Assembly (NCBI RefSeq): GCF_022606465.1
Contig: NZ_JALBUF010000003.1
Coordinates: 62,001 to 126,000, forward strand
Length of the DNA: 64,000 nt
Reading direction: 5' to 3'
Source of the DNA: Sulfoacidibacillus ferrooxidans
GTDB lineage: Bacteria; Bacillota; Bacilli; Alicyclobacillales; SLC66
This document shows positions 8,825 through 17,720 of this stretch, one piece after another; the first letter of the stretch is position 1; each line of letters opens with the position of its first letter. The position numbers and the translations under genes are program-made. Below the pieces are notes generated by a model. The model searched no databases. It saw only the letters and a list, made by a program, of their open reading frames with translations, and was not told the origin of the DNA.

Positions 8825-9916
8825 TTAATCTGTAACGTGAACTAGACATACAGAAAGTGTTACATTGCCTGATTTAACTTTTTCAATCAGCCAGTCTTGT
8901 GCTTTTGCAGAGCGCAAAGCAGCAGGTTCACTCACACCGTACGCACCAACATAGCGAAACACGGTTTCTGATGGATGCACTAATGGTACCTCGTTTAATT
9001 CCGCTGCCGTATACGTGACAAGTGGCCAATGATGAGTGGTGCATACTGAAAGAAGACCTGGTTCATGTGCCTTTAGATCAATAGTAGCAACATTGCGAAC
9101 GCTTGTCATCGCTAGCTGATGTGTAGCTAACGTATCAGAGATCACCCGTTCAATCTCATCGGCTGTCGTATCGCGATTGCAGCCAATACCAAGCACCAAC
9201 ACTTTTGGCCTATACAACACGGCTGCTGGTGAACACGCTGTAAGCTCCTTCTCCGTCAATACACGATGAGTGATCCACAGAGCAGCGTGATACTGTTCAT
9301 CTTTTGCTTCATCCAAATGACGAACGACATGGATGTGCGAAGGTAGCGGTTTATTGTATGTCCACCAATTGCGTTCACCAGATTCCTGAATGACGACAGC
9401 AGGTTCTTCATTGACTATCGCTGCACTCACTCTTGTCACCTGATCAAATCCTTCGATCTCCCAGCCTAAATTCCGTCCCAGTAAATCTACTGCAATCGTT
9501 TCACTCACGTCAGATGCAGTCGTAATCACGGGTGTTGCCTTTAGCATCTGAGCCACCGTACGGGTCAGTTCATTTGCCCCACCGAGATGCCCAGATAATA
9601 CACTAATGACGTAGTTCCCACGATCATCGATGACTACAACCGCAGGATCTGTTTTCTTATCTTTTAACAATGGCGCGATCATGCGCACCATCGCTCCAAG
9701 TGAAATGATGCTAATGATCCCTTCGTAGCTTGTAAAAAGCTTTGGCAACAGTTGCATGACCGATTCATCAAATGCAACTATGCCAAGTGTCTCTTCATCG
9801 CCATGCAGAAATTTTTTGGAATAATACACATCCACACTCGGCCACTGTGCATGTAGTTTGCGAGCGAGCGCTGTCCCATGTTTGGTTATGGCGACTACTG
9901 CAAAACTCTGTTTCAA
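8825..9916 (-). CDS. cbiG: Cobalt-precorrin-5A hydrolase CbiG
   Basis: CbiG opens the delta-lactone of cobalt-precorrin-5A and releases acetaldehyde, the ring-contraction step specific to the anaerobic pathway. The N-terminal and central domains include GAMVRMIAPLLKDKKTDPAVVVIDD and VISVLSGHLGGANELT. The C-terminal CobE-like domain has VLGIGCNRDT and ends with the usual AEPAALRSA-type segment. The start is a TTG whose four bases TTGA overlap the cbiF stop, with AAGGG upstream, so translation is coupled. At 363 residues it is full length. Confidence 0.93.
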   Translation of the reverse strand: MKQSFAVVAITKHGTALARKLHAQWPSVDVYYSKKFLHGDEETLGIVAFDESVMQLLPKLFTSYEGIISIISLGAMVRMIAPLLKDKKTDPAVVVIDDRGNYVISVLSGHLGGANELTRTVAQMLKATPVITTASDVSETIAVDLLGRNLGWEIEGFDQVTRVSAAIVNEEPAVVIQESGERNWWTYNKPLPSHIHVVRHLDEAKDEQYHAALWITHRVLTEKELTACSPAAVLYRPKVLVLGIGCNRDTTADEIERVISDTLATHQLAMTSVRNVATIDLKAHEPGLLSVCTTHHWPLVTYTAAELNEVPLVHPSETVFRYVGAYGVSEPAALRSAKAQDWLIEKVKSGNVTLSVCLVHVTD

Positions 9917-10701
9917 ACGTCTGCCACACCCTTTCGATACCGATGAGTAAAGGTCTTATCATAGAGCTTTGACCGATGCTCCGTGGTATGCAATAATTGT
10001 GGATCAAGCGCCCATCCTGCTAAGATCATGGCATGACTGGAGATATGCTGATCTCCCATCGAGCGAATGAGCCCCGTTAACGACGTGCGAATGATCTTTT
10101 GTTCTGGCCATGTGGCTTTTTGCACCACTGCAACAGGAGTTTCTTTATCCCATCCGGCCAAAAGAAGTTCATCAACAATGGTTTTTGCAAGGGTTGCAGA
10201 GAGATAAAATGCCATCGTGCAATGATGTTCTGCAAGTGATCGCAAATCTTCACGAGGCGGCATAGGCGTTCTCCCGCCCACGCGCGTGAGAATAACCGTT
10301 TGCGTAAGATCAGGAACGGTCAATTCTGCCCCAAGAGCTGCAGCTGCTGCAAAAACTGAACTGACACCAGGGATCATCTCATAACCTATCCCTAATTGCT
10401 GCAACAACGCCATCTGCTCAAGAATAGCTCCATATACCGCTGGATCACCTGTATGTACGCGTGCCACACTTTGTCCCGCTTGCACATGGGTTACCATTAA
10501 ATCTACAATTTGCACAAGATCCATTCCTGCGCTCTTCACAATCATCGCATGTTTTCCGGCCTGTGCTATTAGCTCCTCTGATACCAAACTATCCGTATAT
10601 ATCACTACATCAGCCTCTTGCAGTATGCGTAATCCCTTCACAGTTATGAGTTCTGGATCACCAGGTCCCGCACCTACGATATATACTTTATTGTCTAACA
10701 T
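9913..10701 (-). CDS. cbiF: Cobalt-precorrin-4 C11-methyltransferase CbiF
   Basis: SAM-dependent methyltransferase acting at C-11 of cobalt-precorrin-4. The tetrapyrrole methylase fold shows the N-terminal VYIVGAGPGDPELITVKG loop, then HTGDPAVYGAILEQM and the YEMIPGVSSVFAAAA SAM-binding region; TVILTRVGGRTPMP is diagnostic of CbiF/CobM. 262 residues, normal. It overlaps cbiL by 7 bases and cbiG by 4. Confidence 0.95.
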   Translation of the reverse strand: MLDNKVYIVGAGPGDPELITVKGLRILQEADVVIYTDSLVSEELIAQAGKHAMIVKSAGMDLVQIVDLMVTHVQAGQSVARVHTGDPAVYGAILEQMALLQQLGIGYEMIPGVSSVFAAAAALGAELTVPDLTQTVILTRVGGRTPMPPREDLRSLAEHHCTMAFYLSATLAKTIVDELLLAGWDKETPVAVVQKATWPEQKIIRTSLTGLIRSMGDQHISSHAMILAGWALDPQLLHTTEHRSKLYDKTFTHRYRKGVADV

Positions 10702-11429
10702 GATTTTTTCACCACCATAAGCGTCAGATAATTTAATTCTGCTCCTCGAAGATCGCGCACATTACGCCACACAACTTCTTCACTTGAAGTCACTTTAGTT
10801 ACGACCATCGCACAATCCACTAACTTCATCTCCTCAAGCAATTGAATCATCGGATCCAATACTTTAGCTACCTTTAAAAAAACAACACAATCATGATCAC
10901 GTAGTCTTTCTCGCATACCTGCCATATCCTCAGTTGCAGGAACGATTGCTACCACCTCATCGCCATCTGCAAGCGGCACAGATAATCTAGATGCAGCAGC
11001 ATTTACAGACGATATGCCAGGTACTGTGACAATTGGAATATCCGGAAAGCGCTCTTTTAACAACCTTGCCATGTGAATAAATGTGCTATAAAGCATTGGG
11101 TCGCCTTCAGTGACAAATGCTACATCCCGTTGTTCTAACAAATGCGCTGTTACTTCATCTACTGTCTTATTCCACCTGGCAGTGAGTTCAGACTGATCTT
11201 TAGTCATTGGGAAAATGAGTCCAAGCATCGTTTTTTCCTGGGGATTCACATAGAGTTCAACAATATCCAATGCATAGCTTCGTCCACCCATACGTTTTTT
11301 AGGGTAAGCAATCACCTGGCACTCTTTGAGATAGCGGTAAGCTTTAATGGTGAGAAGTTCCGGATCTCCAGGTCCAACCCCCACTCCGTACAATGTACCT
11401 GTCAATCGTTCACTCACCGTGATCACCAT
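10695..11429 (-). CDS. cbiL: Cobalt-precorrin-2 C20-methyltransferase CbiL
   Basis: SAM-dependent methyltransferase for C-20 of cobalt-factor II/precorrin-2. It begins with GTLYGVGVGPGDPELLTIKA and has FVTEGDPMLYSTFIH and VTVPGISSVNAAASR, all standard for CbiL/CobI. The start is uncertain: I chose ATG 11429, but GTG 11417 has GGTGA five bases upstream, and ATG 11450 would overlap the preceding gene by 41 bases. All choices overlap the cbiET end, so translational coupling is expected. About 240 residues. Confidence 0.93.
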   Translation of the reverse strand: MVITVSERLTGTLYGVGVGPGDPELLTIKAYRYLKECQVIAYPKKRMGGRSYALDIVELYVNPQEKTMLGLIFPMTKDQSELTARWNKTVDEVTAHLLEQRDVAFVTEGDPMLYSTFIHMARLLKERFPDIPIVTVPGISSVNAAASRLSVPLADGDEVVAIVPATEDMAGMRERLRDHDCVVFLKVAKVLDPMIQLLEEMKLVDCAMVVTKVTSSEEVVWRNVRDLRGAELNYLTLMVVKKSC

Positions 11430-12663
11430 CCCCGTTTTCACTTTGCACACCTGTAACTAAGTACACTGGATTCATACCTTCAAAGCGCGTCAATTGGAGA
11501 ATCGCTTTGCTTCGCGCTGTCTGCACTAATGAAACTGACACAGTGAATTGAAGGGAACGAAGCGTCTCATAGGCTGTAGCAAGAGTCTCGATTGTTGCAG
11601 CATTGACGACAATGCGGCCACCTGCTCGTAAACGCTGTGCACAAAGTTGCAAGAGTTCCTTTAATTCCCCACCACTCCCTCCAATAAAGACTGCATTAGG
11701 GTCTTCAAACTCGTCTAATCCAGCCGGAGCACGACCATTGACAGCCACAAAATCAGTGCGAAACTTCACCTGATTTTCACGTAAATTAATCAAATCATCA
11801 GCATTTTTCTCAATAGCATATACTCGCAATAACGGCGTATGTAAAATTGCTTCAATCGATACAGACCCCGTGCACGCCCCGATATCCCACAACACATGAC
11901 CTGGTTGCAACTGCAGTTGTGCAAGACTTAACACGCGAATCTCCCGCTTGGTAATTAACCCGCGATCAGGTTTGCGCTGACTAAATTGTTCATCATCAAC
12001 ACCTAGTGGATAGTGCGACACCACATTGTGCACGCGCTTTAAAAGCACGATATTTAACTCAGCAAAAGTTCCATCGATCAATTGCTCGAGTGTATACCAC
12101 CCTGTTTTCTCATTGGGCCCACCTAAGTGTTCACCGATGAATGCTTCGTATTCATTCATCTCATAAGCCAGTAAATAACGAGCTATGGCAGATGGTGTGT
12201 TCATTGGATCGGTTACTATCAGCACTTTATCCGCTGCCTGCACACGCTGTGCAAGACCTGTCATCGACCGACCATGAAGGCTAATCCATGTCGCATCATG
12301 CCAACTTTCATTGCTACGTGCGCACACTAATTGAATGGAGCTTAGATTAGGGAGAATCTCCACTTCCGAAGAACCAAACTGTTTCACTAGATAAGGACCT
12401 ATACCAAAAAAGTTGGGATCCCCAGAAGCAAGAACGACAACGCGTTTACCTAAACCCTCTTGTTTGATGCGATCAACAACAGTTGAAAGAGGTCCCTTGA
12501 TATCGATCTTATCTTTTTGAAACTGTGGAAAAAACGCTAAATGTCGTTCTCCACCAACTAAAAGATCGGCATTCAACACAAGCTTAATCAGCGCCTGTGT
12601 AAGACTTGCCATCCCATCATCGCCTATACCAATGACTTGAATCCATTTATGATTCAGTTCCAT
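11410..12663 (-). CDS. cbiET: Bifunctional cobalt-precorrin-6B/7 methyltransferase-decarboxylase CbiET
   Basis: Fusion of CbiE (residues about 1-205, C-5 methyltransferase; VIGIGDDGMASLT and VVVLASGDPNFFGIG) and CbiT (about 210-417, C-15 methyltransferase and C-12 acetate decarboxylase; PDRGLITKREIR and the SAM loop WDIGACTGSVSIEA). The same arrangement occurs in CobL and many Bacilli. ATG 12663 has GGAGG nine bases upstream; a TTG one codon earlier is possible. It overlaps the end of cbiD by about 17 bases. Confidence 0.95.
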   Translation of the reverse strand: MELNHKWIQVIGIGDDGMASLTQALIKLVLNADLLVGGERHLAFFPQFQKDKIDIKGPLSTVVDRIKQEGLGKRVVVLASGDPNFFGIGPYLVKQFGSSEVEILPNLSSIQLVCARSNESWHDATWISLHGRSMTGLAQRVQAADKVLIVTDPMNTPSAIARYLLAYEMNEYEAFIGEHLGGPNEKTGWYTLEQLIDGTFAELNIVLLKRVHNVVSHYPLGVDDEQFSQRKPDRGLITKREIRVLSLAQLQLQPGHVLWDIGACTGSVSIEAILHTPLLRVYAIEKNADDLINLRENQVKFRTDFVAVNGRAPAGLDEFEDPNAVFIGGSGGELKELLQLCAQRLRAGGRIVVNAATIETLATAYETLRSLQFTVSVSLVQTARSKAILQLTRFEGMNPVYLVTGVQSENGDGDHGE

Positions 12664-13759
12664 CAAATGTTGCCCCTCCTAGTTCCACTCCGCCCATGGT
12701 GACAAGACGCGTGACAATGGTTGTACCGCCACCCATACTTTCAGAAATCCGCTTACAACAATAGAGACTCATTTGTTCGAAAAATTGTGGATAACCCCAC
12801 TCTAGCATCCAGTCCCCCACTTGCGTGGCGGTATTTGCCGTACGTATCTGTGCCAATAACTCTTCTTTTACGCCTACTTCTGCAGCCATTTGGGCAATGA
12901 AATCAAAATCAACAGGTGCACTCTTAGAATGAACCATCATGATTCCCTGTGCGATTTTTGAAAATTTACCCATCATGCCAACAAAACGCAGATCATGAAA
13001 ACCTAGCCTTTTTGCTTGCGATGCCGAAAAACCAACAAAATCGCCCATTTCGATAAAACAATCTTCAGCAAGTTCTGGATACATTCGCATGGCAAATTTT
13101 TCACTGCGACCACCTGTAGTGAGGACAACTGCTGTCCTACCCTGCTCCTTTGCCACACGCAATCCTTGTATAATACTTGCACGATAAGATGATGTGGAGA
13201 ATGGCACGACTGTCCCGCGTGTTCCAAGAATTGAAATTCCACCGATAATGCCAAGGCGCGCATTTAACGTTTTTTTAGCAATCTCTTCTCCATCTGGCAC
13301 AGAGATAATGACACGAACACCCCTTGTCATGCCATGCAATTCAAGTACCTCATTCACAGCCTGTACGATCATGCGACGTGGAATTGGATTAATAGCAGCC
13401 ATCCCCACGGGAACGGGAAGCCCAGGTTTTGTTACACGTCCAACTCCGATACCACCATCTACTTCAACACCTATTCCATCGGTAAATGAAACACTAGCTA
13501 CAATTGTTGCGCCATGTGTAGCGTCTGGATCATCTCCCGCATCTTTCATGGTGGCGGCTTCTGCACAATCGTCTTTGCAGTCTACGCGCACCATCGAGAA
13601 GGTAACAACTTCTCCAATAGGCAGAACTATATCCACCGTACTTATGGGGGTATGTGTGAGCAATGTCAATAGTGCCGCCTTTGTACATGCCGTAGCACAT
13701 GCACCTGTCGTATACCCATGCCGTAAGGGTCGATCAGGAACTTCTTGCATTTCAGACAC
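12647..13759 (-). CDS. cbiD: Cobalt-precorrin-5B C1-methyltransferase CbiD
   Basis: CbiD methylates C-1 in the anaerobic branch; it is unrelated to the other corrin methyltransferases. Diagnostic are LRHGYTTGACATACTKAA at the N-terminus and the later VMM/MGKFSKIAQGIMMVHSK segment. The open frame extends 31 codons upstream, but GTG 13759 has AAGGTGA five bases before it and gives a normal length of 370 residues; ATG 13750 is the alternative. The first bases overlap the end of cbiC. Confidence 0.95.
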   Translation of the reverse strand: MSEMQEVPDRPLRHGYTTGACATACTKAALLTLLTHTPISTVDIVLPIGEVVTFSMVRVDCKDDCAEAATMKDAGDDPDATHGATIVASVSFTDGIGVEVDGGIGVGRVTKPGLPVPVGMAAINPIPRRMIVQAVNEVLELHGMTRGVRVIISVPDGEEIAKKTLNARLGIIGGISILGTRGTVVPFSTSSYRASIIQGLRVAKEQGRTAVVLTTGGRSEKFAMRMYPELAEDCFIEMGDFVGFSASQAKRLGFHDLRFVGMMGKFSKIAQGIMMVHSKSAPVDFDFIAQMAAEVGVKEELLAQIRTANTATQVGDWMLEWGYPQFFEQMSLYCCKRISESMGGGTTIVTRLVTMGGVELGGATFDGTES

Positions 13760-14426
13760 GACGTTCACCTTCAGTAACGGCACCGTGTTTTGCAAGAAGT
13801 GATAAGGCATTGACAGCAGAAACAGCCACTGGACTCCCGCCTTTACGGCCATGATTGGTGATATAAGGAACGTCTAATTTGAGTAACTCCGCTTTTGATT
13901 CCGCAGCAGATACAAAACCAACAGGAACTCCGATAATCAAATCAGGTAACACAATCCCCGCTTTTACAAGCGTAATCAATTCAAGAAGCGCAGTCGGAGC
14001 ATTGCCAATAGCATATATCCCACCCCGATACTGTCTTGCAGCTTTACGCATAGAAACAATAGCACGAGTTATCCCGAGCTCCTTTGCCTCTTGTGCAACA
14101 TCAGGATCAGAAATATGGACGTGTACCTCACAACCAAATTGGCTTAGTCTCGGCTTACTAATCCCGACTTGTACCATCTGCACATCGGCAATGATCGGAC
14201 GACCCGCGCGAATGGCAGCAATACCTGATTCTATTGCTTTTGGATGGATAACTACACTGCGTCCCAAATCAAAATCAGCTGTTGCATGAATGATGCGCTG
14301 CACAACTGCAAACTGCGTAGGCGACATCTCGTGTTCCCCAAATTCCTGTGCAATCATCTCAAAACTCTTTTCTTCAATTTCCATGGGTGCAATAGTACTT
14401 GGTTGAAAATCGAGTGGTTGGCTCAT
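13752..14426 (-). CDS. cbiC: Cobalt-precorrin-8 methylmutase CbiC
   Basis: CbiC moves the methyl group from C-11 to C-12, giving cobyrinic acid. The catalytic histidine lies in RIIHATADFD and is followed by the ADVQMVQVGI and IGVPVGFVSAAESK segments of the family. The start is ATG 14426 because AGGAGG lies exactly six bases upstream; the ATG five codons earlier is inside that ribosome binding site region. 224 residues. Confidence 0.95.
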   Translation of the reverse strand: MSQPLDFQPSTIAPMEIEEKSFEMIAQEFGEHEMSPTQFAVVQRIIHATADFDLGRSVVIHPKAIESGIAAIRAGRPIIADVQMVQVGISKPRLSQFGCEVHVHISDPDVAQEAKELGITRAIVSMRKAARQYRGGIYAIGNAPTALLELITLVKAGIVLPDLIIGVPVGFVSAAESKAELLKLDVPYITNHGRKGGSPVAVSAVNALSLLAKHGAVTEGERRV

Positions 14427-14441
14427 CGTATACCTCCTCAT

Positions 14442-15236
14442 TTACAACTGCGATGGTTGCGTATAACAGGGAACTCCCAATTCTGCTAATGCATCTACAA
14501 TCTGACCAGTAGTAGAAAAACTTGTACCATACTCTATATTTGGCCTGCCGATCACAATGATCATAATGCCAAGATCAATGGCAGCTTGAACTTTTTCATC
14601 CACTGCTCCGACTTCTCCACTTTCTTTTGTGATCATGACCGTTGTTCCATAATGTTGATATAAAGCTGCATTGAATTCATACGAAAAGGGACCTTGCATA
14701 GCTACAATGTTTTTTTGCGCAATACCCAGCTGTTCACACATCTGCATGTTCTCTGCCCGCGGAAGAAGACGAATGACGAGTCGAAGATCAGAAATAGCAG
14801 ATAATCTTTTTGCAAAGATAGGCAATGTTTTAGCCCCAGTTGTTAGCATCACGCTTCCTTTTAATTCTGCTGCAACATCGGCAGCTTCTTCATATGTTTC
14901 TACTAAAACCACTCCATGGCGCAAAGAAAAATCCAAACCAGCACGCTCGTAGCGAATATACGGTACATCGACTGCTTTTGCAGCTGCCATCGCTGTTTCA
15001 TGCGCCTCTCGTGCAAAAGGATGGCTTGCGTCAATGATGACGCTAATGTGTTCATCCCTCATGGTCTGCTCCATGTGTATCGCATCTAATCTTCCCACTC
15101 GAACCATCAGATGCTCCTCGCGAAGACTTTGCGCAGCGTTCTCTGTTACGACACTTGCAATCAAAGAATACCCTGCGTCGCGCAGAACAACACCTAGCTC
15201 ACGCGCATCACTCGTACCTGCTAAAAGAAAAATCAC
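14442..15236 (-). CDS. cbiJ: Cobalt-precorrin-6A reductase CbiJ
   Basis: NAD(P)H-dependent reductase of the corrin macrocycle. The N-terminal nucleotide-binding segment is MIFLLAGTSDAREL, with VIDASHPFAREAH and VLVETYEEA-type motifs typical of CbiJ/CobK, and a C-terminal ITKESGEVGAVDEK. The start is GTG 15236 with GGAGG nine bases upstream. 264 residues. It lies 15 bases after cbiH and 15 before the chosen cbiC start. Confidence 0.93.
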   Translation of the reverse strand: MIFLLAGTSDARELGVVLRDAGYSLIASVVTENAAQSLREEHLMVRVGRLDAIHMEQTMRDEHISVIIDASHPFAREAHETAMAAAKAVDVPYIRYERAGLDFSLRHGVVLVETYEEAADVAAELKGSVMLTTGAKTLPIFAKRLSAISDLRLVIRLLPRAENMQMCEQLGIAQKNIVAMQGPFSYEFNAALYQHYGTTVMITKESGEVGAVDEKVQAAIDLGIMIIVIGRPNIEYGTSFSTTGQIVDALAELGVPCYTQPSQL

Positions 15237-15251
15237 CCCGTAGGACCCTCC

Positions 15252-16916
15252 TCACGCGCCACATACAGTATCCACAACTACTGCGGGCCCCTTCTTCTCA
15301 TAAGAAAATCCCCCAACAATCCCTACACGCGCAAAAAATTTGTGGAAGCGTTCACTAGGAAATGCTTGACAACTATATTCTTCTACGATGGTTTCCATCA
15401 GCTCTACGATTTGCTCTGCAGGAATACCTTCTGCCATCATTTTTGCTGCAGATGCGGTACGCCCAGTGGTTTTCCCGCCTAAAAACAAATCAAACTTTCC
15501 TTTACGGTAAACAAGTCCAATATCCTCCAATACAGCCCCATAACAAGCCATAGCACAACCATTTACACCAATATGCAGTTCCTTTGGTACTTTGCGCCCG
15601 CCAAGACGTTCGGCTAATTCACGTGCATAAGGTATCGGCTCTTCCTTCTCTCCATCGCAAAAATCACACGCTTTTACCTTGACCACCTCACCTACAGGAA
15701 AGACATAAAAACCAGCAGCGAGTAGCCGTTCCACTACTGCTTGTGCATCTTCTGTTTGCAGGCGCAATTCCATTTGGTGGTCTGCCGTATAGTGTACTTC
15801 TCCCTGTTCACTGGCTAGTTCAGAAAGGCAGATTAATTGCTCTTTTGAAAAGCGTTTATTAGCGATACCTGGTGCAACAGCCACTCGAAACTCGGACGTG
15901 ACGGCTGGATTGTTGGCGATGACAGAAGTCACGTTCACTGGCGTCTCTCCAGATCGCATGGACGCCTTAGATTGCACTAAATCTAGCGCTTCTTTTGCTA
16001 GTGCTACTACGGAGTCACTACTCCTTGTTATTGATTTCAAAGGAGGGATAGTCATCCGTTCTTGAATTTTTTGTGACTGCTCGACATGTGCCTGTAGTGC
16101 CCAAGGTTCATTGACTGCATGCAGACGTTCACCTGGCCGCAACCGTTGAACATCCTCATCCAATGTGTACTTACGTTGATATCCGCGCGGTGTAATCATC
16201 AAATCACCATGATAAAAAGTTGCTGAATTCCCAATAATTACAGTGGTCAGCATTCCAATATCATGGTCGAGCATATGTTCTAGTGTTGTGCGGACTACCT
16301 GCTGTTGTTTTCGATACGCACTTTTTACAAGACCAACAGGTGTATCTTTTGATCGATGAGCAAGAAGAATCTCTTGTGTTTCAACAATTTGACGTGTTCG
16401 GCGTCCACTGCGCGGATTATAGAGTGCAATCACAAAGTCTGCCATAGCGGCTGCCTCGACACGTTTTTTAATCGTTTCCCAAGGAGTTAAATGATCACTT
16501 AAACTGATGGTACATGCATCATGCATGATCGGTGCGCCAAGCAATGAAGAACATGAATTTATTGCAGAAATACCAGGTATCACTTCTACTTGAAGTGCAT
16601 CACTCGGCATCCATCCATATTCTATCAATACTTCGTAGATAAGACCGGCCATACCATATACTCCAGCATCACCACTAGAAATGACTGCAACATGCTTACC
16701 TTCAAACGATTGCTTAACTGCCGCTTGCGCACGACTTACCTCTTCTGTCATTCCTGTACGCACAATCTCTTGATTCGTCAATAGGTCCCGAATGAGGTCG
16801 ACATACGTGTTATATCCAATGATCACATCGCACTCTGTAATCGCCTGACGAGCACGTTCTGTGATATGTTCAAAACTGCCTGGGCCAAATCCAACTACTT
16901 TAATCGATCCAACCAT
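15252..16916 (-). CDS. cbiH: Cobalt-precorrin-3 C17-methyltransferase CbiH fused to a sulfite/nitrite-reductase-like domain
   Basis: Residues about 1-245 are CbiH, which methylates C-17 and contracts the ring (IKVVGFGPGSFEHIT, SSGDAGVYGMAG, VEVIPGISAINSCSSLLGAP, FVIALYNPRSGRR). Residues about 340-554 resemble half of an assimilatory sulfite/nitrite reductase, with cysteines 417, 420, 454 and 458 (CDFC and CAMAC), ready for a [4Fe-4S] cluster. This architecture is known from Bacillus megaterium as CbiH60. The start is ATG 16916, nine bases after GGAGG; the 35 upstream codons of the open frame have no family similarity. The two parts are joined by a variable linker of about 90 residues. Confidence 0.95.
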   Translation of the reverse strand: MVGSIKVVGFGPGSFEHITERARQAITECDVIIGYNTYVDLIRDLLTNQEIVRTGMTEEVSRAQAAVKQSFEGKHVAVISSGDAGVYGMAGLIYEVLIEYGWMPSDALQVEVIPGISAINSCSSLLGAPIMHDACTISLSDHLTPWETIKKRVEAAAMADFVIALYNPRSGRRTRQIVETQEILLAHRSKDTPVGLVKSAYRKQQQVVRTTLEHMLDHDIGMLTTVIIGNSATFYHGDLMITPRGYQRKYTLDEDVQRLRPGERLHAVNEPWALQAHVEQSQKIQERMTIPPLKSITRSSDSVVALAKEALDLVQSKASMRSGETPVNVTSVIANNPAVTSEFRVAVAPGIANKRFSKEQLICLSELASEQGEVHYTADHQMELRLQTEDAQAVVERLLAAGFYVFPVGEVVKVKACDFCDGEKEEPIPYARELAERLGGRKVPKELHIGVNGCAMACYGAVLEDIGLVYRKGKFDLFLGGKTTGRTASAAKMMAEGIPAEQIVELMETIVEEYSCQAFPSERFHKFFARVGIVGGFSYEKKGPAVVVDTVCGA

Positions 16917-16953
16917 AATTGTCGTCCTCCAACTCAGCAGTAGACAAGCGATA

Positions 16954-17718
16954 TTATTGTTTAATAGCCATCTGTGGTGCGAACCACGTAAGCCGATCGT
17001 GTAGGGAAACAATATCTCCAATAACCACAGTTGCTGGTGCCATAATTGCCTCCGCTACGCATTTCTCTGCGACAGTTGCCAATGATGCAATAATGGTTCG
17101 TTGATCATGTGTTGTCCCCATGCTAATTACGGCGCATGGTGTTTCTGGAGATTTTCCATACGATATAAGTCGCTCTGAGATATCGCATAAATGACCTAGT
17201 CCCATAAGAATGACAATTGTTCCACTCACTTTTGCGAGCGCTTGCCATTCCTGATCGGATACTTTCGAATCAACGCACTCATGACCTGTAATGACATGAA
17301 AAGATCCACTATAGTTGCGATGAGTAATTGGTATACCAGCGTATGCCGGAGCTGCAATAGCCGAAGTAACTCCAGGCACAATCTCATAGGCTATGTGATG
17401 CTCTCTTAACATTTCGGCTTCTTCTGCACCTCGCCCAAAAACAAATGGATCGCCACCTTTTAGTCTTACGACAGTGTGACCTTCCAAGGCATAGTGTACG
17501 AGTAGTCGTTGGATTTCTTCTTGTTGTACAGTGTGATGATGAGCATCTTTGCCAACATAGATTTTTTTCGCATCATGTGACGCATACTCCAATAATTCAG
17601 ATGCAACTAAGCGATCATAGAGGAGAACGTCAGCCATTTCGATACATTCTTTACCTTTGACTGTAATGAGCCCCGCATCCCCCGGTCCTGCCCCCACTAA
17701 GTAAACCTTCCCAGACAT
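16954..17718 (-). CDS. cobA: Uroporphyrinogen-III C-methyltransferase (SUMT)
   Basis: CobA methylates uroporphyrinogen III at C-2 and C-7 to precorrin-2, the entry to B12 and siroheme. Typical motifs are VYLVGAGPGDAGLITVKG, VRLKGGDPFVFGRGAEE, VPGVTSAIAAPAYAGIPITHR and a late VVIGDIVSL. The start is ATG 17718, two bases after the cbiX stop; the frame stays open much further upstream only because it runs through the 12-bp repeat of cbiX as Leu-Thr-Arg-Ser units. 254 residues. Confidence 0.95.
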   Translation of the reverse strand: MSGKVYLVGAGPGDAGLITVKGKECIEMADVLLYDRLVASELLEYASHDAKKIYVGKDAHHHTVQQEEIQRLLVHYALEGHTVVRLKGGDPFVFGRGAEEAEMLREHHIAYEIVPGVTSAIAAPAYAGIPITHRNYSGSFHVITGHECVDSKVSDQEWQALAKVSGTIVILMGLGHLCDISERLISYGKSPETPCAVISMGTTHDQRTIIASLATVAEKCVAEAIMAPATVVIGDIVSLHDRLTWFAPQMAIKQ

Positions 17719-17720
17719 TC

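Noticed and set aside
13194-13802. 202-codon rightward open frame
   Set aside because: Complement of cbiD; its Ser/Thr/Pro-rich translation is typical of antisense shadows.
16917-17021. N-terminal extension of cbiH in the open frame
   Set aside because: No similarity, overlaps the end of cobA, and the ribosome binding site points to ATG 16916.
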